The translations under genes were made by a program, and so were the position numbers. The notes beneath the pieces were generated by a model, which was not told the DNA's origin, ran no database searches, and worked only from the letters and a program-made list of their open reading frames with translations. From Pseudofabraea citricarpa (taxonomy: Eukaryota > Ascomycota > Leotiomycetes > Helotiales > Dermateaceae), in assembly GCA_029641185.1 (NCBI GenBank), contig JAPWGK010000011.1, positions 1,116,001 through 1,180,000 of the forward strand: DNA of 64,000 nt. The letters run 5' to 3'. This document shows positions 57,599 through 64,000 of the stretch, one piece after another; the first letter of the stretch is position 1, and the number at the start of each line of letters is the position of its first letter.

Positions 57599-60077
57599 GC
57601 ACCCTGAGCACCAGTGGCAACTCCCACTTGGGTGACAAATTTATGGCATATGTCAATGTTTCCACTACTGCGAGAATATCTACCCAAGCAATTAATTAAT
57701 ATGTCACTCGCGCAAATCGTGTATCAGATGAGAGATGACTTTCTCTAGTAAGTTCTGTTGTATAATAATAAAATTATCAAATTACTTACCAAATCGAATA
57801 CTTAGCTTGAGCCTTAACGACATCAAGGAGAAAAGCTCGAGCGGGTAGCTATGGCACAAGGTAAGTTTTAATCGAGATGCAACTGTGACTCCCGTGAAGC
57901 GCATTCCATTTCCTTTTGTCCAATGACCGACCTATCTGCAAGACACGTTGACAAAAATCAAGGAAAGAAAACAAGAACGATGGAATTCTCCATGACCAAT
58001 GCCAACTCTGTTTCATGAATCCCATTTGATTTGCTGGGGCGAACAAAAAGACAAGCACATGCTTGATTGGCATGGGGGGGCATAGCATGGCTCACCAGTG
58101 TCACCAGTCGCATGGCTACAGTAACGAGCAAACGAGACCGGAGCGTTTCTCCGCCCACGAACCCCTCCTCTCGAACCCCTCCCTCCCGGCCTGACAAATG
58201 GAATCTTCCCCGCTCCTCTCGAATCACCTCTACTGAATCATATGACAATCACGACGACGATGGGGGCGATGGCGTTGGCGATCCGGCACTTGCACGCCAG
58301 CCGTTCTCGGTACTTCCATGCATGAGATGAGAAAGCAAAAAGGAGAGGAACCGTGGATGGGTTTTTAGACAGACCGGAAAGGGGATAGCATGGTCGTCAG
58401 TCGGAAGATACCTCGGCAGCATCGAGGGAAGAGAAGATGACATTGTTTTATTTTTGGCGAGGTGGGAATTTGAAAGAGGGAAATGATTGTCTGCTTAGAA
58501 AGCATGACCGCGAGCACGAGGATGAGCACCAGCACGAGGATGACAGGCAGTGATGATATGCAGTGCGCACTCGTGCTCCCGATGCAGTGTGCAATATGTG
58601 GTGCAACGCTCCTAGTCAGAAAAGCTCGAGTGCAATCCTACCTTGCTAATTACGAGCACATATAAATCCACTCGCTCATGCACATGCGATACTACATGCA
58701 TATCTAATCTGACAATTTCGCACAGCATAGGAAGAGAAATGGCCATCTGTTCATTCAGTCATTCCTCTCATATCTGGTCAAGTAAACAACTCGAAGAGCT
58801 ATACGTAGTACAGCAGCACAATCACGAGAAGAAAACCCCACATCTCAAAACCCAAAGGATAGGAAGTCGGAATCTCCATCTTTCCTTCCCATGCATTCCC
58901 TATCTCCGTCCCCGTCCCTGTCCCCGTCCCCTTTTCTCGATAATTCAACCCCAACCCAATTTTCTTTTCTGTCTCTCAGAGCGAGCCGTTAAGAGAGAAA
59001 AAAGCTAGCCGTCTATCTCTCTCCTCCGATCAGAAAGGAGTCTCCGGACTCCGTCTGCATCCCCCCTCCCATTCGGCTCGGCAATATAGAAACTCCATTC
59101 TCCCATGGGCGAGCATTTGCACAATCGAGCGCGGACGCTCCACGGGAGTCAGAATAATGCAGGGCAGGGCAGGGCAGGGTAGGGCGGGCCCCACAAAGTC
59201 TTTTGGCATCCGCCGCGCACTCGGCCGAAATGACAGGCAGGAACGAAGAAGATGCCGGTCGTGGTGGGTGGGGTGGGTTGAACGGAACGACACTCGCTCC
59301 CTTTTTTTTTTTTTTTGGTGTGCTCGTTTACGTTTACGTTTATTTTTCCTTCTGGCATTTGGCATCAGGCCAAGAGCGAGTTAGTGGGGTCTGCATTCTC
59401 TTGGGACTTGGGAGGCCAGAAGCTAATGTTAATTCTCTTGGGCACTTGGGGCAACTTGGGCACTTGGGCACTTGGGCACTTGGGCAAGGCTCGCTCGCTC
59501 CCTCGCACATCCTTGGTACTGTACTGTACTGTAGAAGTATCTATGCTTCTAATGCCGTATGAAAAAAAAAACCCCCATGCACTTCCCTTCCCTCTAGGGA
59601 TCTGAAGCACCCCCCGATTTAAAAAAAAAATAAAAATAAAAATAAAACCCAAAAACCAGAATGCTAACAAATCCCGCACCAAACTTCCGCACCCGACCCG
59701 CACGCTCGCTGCTCGCTGCTTGCCCGTCGGAATCGTCTTTTTTTCTTTCTCCCTTTGCCTGACTGGCTGGCTGGCTGGCTGGCTGGCTCTTCCTTTTCCC
59801 CCTTTTCTTCTCCTTCCCTCGCTTCTCGCATCTCTGTTTTGTCCGCGAGCGCGAGGACGACGGCCAGCGGGGCACCGTACTGCACCGCACCGCACCGTAC
59901 TGCGTCGTCGCGTCGCGTCGGTGAATCTTTCATGCCCATGCCCATGCCCATGTCATCGAATCGAAAGAGCGGAGATAAGGGGGGAGTTTAATACGAAGTT
60001 GCATTTCTGCAGTAATCGAGAACCAACCAAAGAGACGAAATAGAAATAAAGAAAGCTACGGTAATCCTCAGTTCGGA

Positions 60078-60170
<93 letters not shown>

Positions 60171-60600
60171 TTTTTTTTTTTTACTTTGCTTTTTTCTGCT
60201 TCTTCTTCTTTTAAACTACGTCAGAGCTGCTTGCTTGATGGGCGTCACATCATACAGTAGCGTATCAGATCAGATGGCGAAGATATGCCGCCGCATGCAT
60301 GTATGTATGTTATGTACCCCATAGAATGAAGAGAGCACGTTAGATAAGAAGAGAAAGGGTGGAAACATGACATGCAAGGCAACCACCACATCATGTTATC
60401 TCAAGTGATGAAAACGGATTCCCATCCAAACCCCAGCCGGCAGCTTCAAACCCCGATCTCTTTTTTTTTTCTTTCTCCCATGATGCAAACATAGCTACAG
60501 TACAGACCCACACAAGCAAGAAAAATACCCAAGACGTCACGAGAATAAGGTCAAGACGAGATCTGCAAAATCCAAAAGGACGAATCATTTTCATTCCCAC

Positions 60601-60631
<31 letters not shown>

Positions 60632-61279
60632 GCCCCCAATGCCAATGCCAATCCTGCAGTGGTGCTAAGTCATGATAGTGTGAACTAAAATATATTCTTC
60701 TTCTTCTTTCTGTCTCCGAGGCCCCATCTCCGATTTTTTCTTTCATATACAAAAAAAATAAATATATAAAGCAAAATGCCGAACCCCGCGGGGGAGAGGG
60801 GGGTGGGAAGAGATAAAGATAAACGCCTTTTGAAATATCAAGCAGAGTGAGAGTTGCAAGAGTCCCGTCTAACGAAGCAAGAAGAAGAAAAAAAAAAGTT
60901 GAGACCGACCCCCGGACCCAGATAACAAGGAAAAATGTGTGGGAATCGTGCGTGACTGCGTAAATAAATGACCCGAGAGGAAACATGAGAAGAAGCCCCA
61001 GAAAGCACGAAAGATAAAACAAAAAATAAAGAGAACAGAAACCAGGCGCCACCCAGTGTGGAAGAGAAAAAAAAAAAAAAAAAAAAAGAGACAATTAGAC
61101 CCCTCCCAGGTGCCCAAGACTTTGTGCCGTTCGAGTTCGAGTGATTCGAGTCGCCGTTGCCCTCCTCCCCCCGCAGAACCAATACGCCGTAAAACTCCAT
61201 TCCTCCACTCCCCATCCCTTCCCCATACGCGCACGACGGACCAGAGTTGAGAGTTGATTCTCCAAGATGCCCCCCCCTC
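57599..61279. other. Gene-poor, microsatellite-rich stretch, 3.7 kb
   Basis: It lies between the 3' ends of two convergent genes. I see no gene. The DNA is full of simple runs: GGGCA near 59160, TTGGGCAC near 59460, GGCT near 59765, GCACC near 59880, ATGCCC near 59935 and a long GA run. The open frames found here follow these runs. Confidence 0.45.
60084..60167. repeat. Long (GA)n microsatellite
   Basis: An almost perfect GA run of about 84 bp, followed by a T homopolymer. Length may vary between isolates or be miscounted in assembly. Confidence 0.95.
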
Positions 61280-61796
61280 TTAAACCAGTCCCATGTTGTT
61301 CTCGAACTCGCCAGACGTGAACATGATATTGTCCATCTGGTCAGCGAGCTCCATGCTGCTGCAATCCAGCATGCCCGGTCTGATGGTGCCGTCGGCGAAG
61401 TTCATGCCGTCTGCCAACTGCATGGCCTTGAGCATGTCGGCGTCCATGGCGCCCTCGAAGGAGCCGTGCATGGGCGCCGACCGCGGTGCTGGGTAGTGCT
61501 GCTGCTGTCGCATGTAGTGGGCCGTGAGATCGAGAGCGTGTGCCTGGCCGAGAAACTCGTCGCCGCCGGACCAGGGCGAGAAAGGCGATGCGTTGCGGAA
61601 CATGGGCGACGCCGGCCGGAAGTCTGTGTAGACGGGCGACGGCATCGACTGGACTGACTCGAAGGATGCCCGCGGTTGGTAGTCGTCGTCGAACGAGCTG
61701 TTGCGGATCGTCGGCACGGGCTCGAGCTTCACGGCTGCGGGTTTGGCTGGTGAGGATGCCAGGCTGGCTTTGGCGTGCATGGCGTTCTGTTGTTGT

Positions 61797-61828
<32 letters not shown>

Positions 61829-62635
61829 TTGCTGCTGCCATAACATCTGGTTGTAGTCTTTCGAGAGAGCCGAGTGGTCGCTCTCGCTGCTGCTAGCTCG
61901 GTCCGTCCGATCCAGAGCTGGACTCGACGACACGGAATCTGATCCCTTCCTGTTGTTGTTCCCAATATCGTGGGCGCCCATCTCGGCGCGCGCAGCCTGC
62001 AATTGGGCCTGTAGCTCGGCAAAGTCGTCTGCGCCCTCGGGGAAGGCATAGGGGAGGTCTGGTGAAGGTCGGATGCAGCCGAGCTTCGAAGCGATGTCGT
62101 GGATTACGGGCTGCCCTCTGTCGTTCATCTCAGGCTCCCCCAGATCCCACGACTCGTTATTCCGGATCATGGTGTACAGCTTCTGCACCGTCGCTATCAA
62201 GGCGTACTGGGTGTTTTCCAAAACCTCGGCGTACCTGAAGCAGAAAAGAAAAGTCAGGAACAAGTCAGTCTTGAGGGAGAGAGAATCACTTACCCTCTCG
62301 GTAATTGTTTGAACTCGGTCTTTTTCCTGCTTCCTGCTGTGCACACCAATCCGTCGTCCTTACATCTCTTGCAGGGTGATTCTCCGTCACACTGGGTAAT
62401 TATTAGTACAATTGGAGGAAAAAGAAGAAATCAAGTGACCACCTACCTTGGTCTTCTTCATTCGACACCTCTCGCATGCCTTCCATACTCTCTTGTGCCG
62501 GCCGTCAATTATTACCGCGCCGTGATCATGCGACGAGCTGGATCTTTTGGAAGTGCGATGTGTTGTTTTGGAGTTTGCGAGCTTCGATCTCCGGTTGGAA
62601 TGGTCCTCCATGGGAGGCGTCGGTAATCCAGACAT
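61280..62635 (-). CDS. Zn2Cys6 transcription factor with polyglutamine tract, 413 aa, three exons
   Basis: Introns at 62392-62446 and 62235-62293 split the finger and join it to the rest in frame. The start MSGLPTPPMEDHSNRRSK was preferred over an upstream in-frame Met (62758) because the extra part is hydrophobic and non-conserved. Cysteines 54, 57, 64, 70, 73 and 80 (ACERCRMKKTKCDGESPC, then KRCKDDGLVC) give CX2CX6CX5CX2CX6C. A conserved segment follows (EFKQLPRGYAEVLENTQYAL). It is seen in ascomycete regulators often labelled 'fluconazole resistance protein 1'-like, but that label does not prove the role. A polyQ tract of about 18 residues, Ser/Pro-rich regions and an acidic, Met-rich C-terminus (possible activation domain) complete it. 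There is no fungal_trans domain. Confidence 0.85.
61788..61842 (-). repeat. Polyglutamine-coding CAG/CAA tract
   Basis: Mixed CAG and CAA codons encode about 18 glutamines inside the Zn2Cys6 gene. Codon mixing suggests selection for Gln rather than recent slippage. Confidence 0.9.
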
Positions 62636-64000
62636 TTGATGCGCGTAGTGGAACAAAATGCGAGCGAGCAGAAGTAGTCGAGGATGATAAAGCGAGCGAG
62701 CAATCAGTCGTCCAGCCGAGTAAAAGTAAAAATAAAAATCAACAATGACCAAGCACACACACGCGCGCAGGGAGAAATAAAAAAGTGTCGAGGTGTGAGG
62801 TCAGCTTAGTCGTGATATAATGGAAGCCAGATGGAAAGTCCGTGGAAGGGTTCACACATCCAATTAACTACGTCAATGCTGGTCGGTAGAGCTCTCTCTC
62901 AAACGCACGCCCTACACTGATCGATCAAATCGGGCTTTGGTCGGGAAAGTGCTGGAGATAAGTAAGGCTGTTCGTTTGTAGCAGATGGGCTCGAGCCAGA
63001 TGTGGTTACGCCAGGAATCCTTGGGGTCGGCGAGTTGGTTAACCCCGAGTCTTACGAAATACGCTTCACCTGCGCCGAGCGGATTTAGGTCCCCTGAACA
63101 AACAAAAGTGCTGGACACTAACGGCTCAGCGAAGTCGATGTGGAATTGTACGTTGATTTGTATGTAATGCGGTTTTGGTTGTGAAGCTCGATGAGAATAG
63201 TAGTGTGGGAGGTGGTGGTTGTAGTCGTGTGGTGAAGGTGAGAGTGAGTGAGTTATTATGGTTGGGTGGGTAGAGTAAGTCAAGTCAAGTCAGGTCAGAC
63301 AGACTGGCAAAGAGAAGTTGGGATATTTCTGGAATAAGAGCAAAAGAGCATCAACTGAGGCGCCAGGGAGAGAGAGTGGAGTTGACGTGGTCTAAGTATT
63401 ATCTGCGGTAGGCTATGTCTGGTCATGGTCGACGGAGTCTTCTGTGGTTTGCTTACCGTACCGTAGGCTCGGATGCCGCAGACCTTGCTTACACCGATTA
63501 CCTTGAGGTACAAATTGTGAAAGGGAAAAACCGAAGAGCGAGCTGGGATCTGGAAAGCTAACAGGCGCTGGGCATCGACATGGATGATGAGGGGGGGTGG
63601 AAGGGTGAAGGGTGAAGGGGGGGGGAAAGCATCCACAGCACACACCTCACTCACACTCACATTGAGTCCCGCTTCCAGGGGTGCATCGGATTAGATCATC
63701 ACTCTATTACCATCTTCTTCTGCCTCTGCCTCTGCCTCTGACGCCCACGATCCTCACGAGCCCCACGAAAGGGACATCAAGGAGACCGAGGCCCTGCAAA
63801 TCCCAGCAAATCCCAAGAAAACCCAGCAGACCCAGCCGACCGCACTGCACATTTCCTTAAGCTTCTGCTCGCGTCCGAAGAGCATGGCATGGGGGAATAA
63901 TGGCAACCAGCAGCCAGCAGCAGAGGGCCCAGGGATGGAGGTCCTAACAGAGTTTCTGTCAATGCACCACCGCACCAGGAGCTCCTTTCTCTCGTTTGAT
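62636..64000. promoter_or_regulatory. Upstream region of polyQ Zn2Cys6 gene, right edge
   Basis: About 1.4 kb upstream of the Zn2Cys6 start (minus strand), probably promoter and leader. It contains short GTGA-, CAAGT- and GGTGAAG-type repeats near 63220-63300 and 63600. Minus-strand frames at 62912-63283 and 63295-63660 show no family. Confidence 0.35.

Noticed and set aside
59203..59895. Frames of 95-176 codons on both strands
   Set aside because: All translate simple repeats (GGCT, GGGCA, TTGGGCAC), with no coherent domain and no splice support.

Overview
This window is nuclear DNA from a filamentous ascomycete. The evidence is genes broken by short GT-AG introns (46-125 nt), fungal-only families (Zn2Cys6 regulators, a GLEYA adhesin, AIM9-like phosphotransferases, a fungal heme peroxidase) and a repeat block whose CpA/TpG dinucleotides have almost vanished, the mark of repeat-induced point mutation (RIP). 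The mix of families resembles Leotiomycetes/Helotiales, but that placement is an inference. I see no tRNA, rRNA or CRISPR array.

Layout. 0-8 kb: a divergent protein kinase, an 81-residue protein whose first exon may be only the start codon, an unknown 350-residue protein, a frameshifted APH-type phosphotransferase and an unknown 257-residue protein. 8-14.4 kb: no gene seen; low-complexity DNA. 14.6-19.1 kb: a single-span membrane protein and, convergent to it, a secreted GLEYA adhesin. 19-38 kb: a repeat-rich accessory region. It holds a decayed kinase-like pseudogene, a gag-only retroelement between LTR-like direct repeats, two diverged copies of a dispersed repeat, and a 4.75 kb element with 56-bp terminal inverted repeats and TA target duplications that is mutated almost to pure A+T. 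A predicted PD-(D/E)XK-like nuclease gene lies about 120 bp beyond that element, followed by an intact mitochondrial AIM9-like gene. 38-50 kb: a gene-dense block with a Lys/Ala-rich protein, a secreted protein with four repeats of about 53 residues, a short-chain dehydrogenase, a heme peroxidase, a Zn2Cys6 regulator and a twin-CCCH zinc-finger protein. All but the first are on the minus strand. 50-64 kb: a gene-poor stretch with a small Trp-Asp-Gly repeat protein, a second AIM9-like gene, 3.7 kb of microsatellite-rich DNA, and a second Zn2Cys6 regulator with a polyglutamine tract.

How they may work together. I see no biosynthetic cluster. Five kinase-fold genes or relics of three kinds (kinase-like, APH, AIM9-like) lie within 58 kb, two of them broken. 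The secreted set (GLEYA protein, peroxidase, 53-residue repeat protein) suggests an organism that modifies its surface or surroundings. The 19-38 kb region shows repeated transposition followed by RIP, with intact genes on both sides. All gene models were spliced by hand from frame, GT-AG signals and family resemblance; start codons and small exons are the least certain parts.
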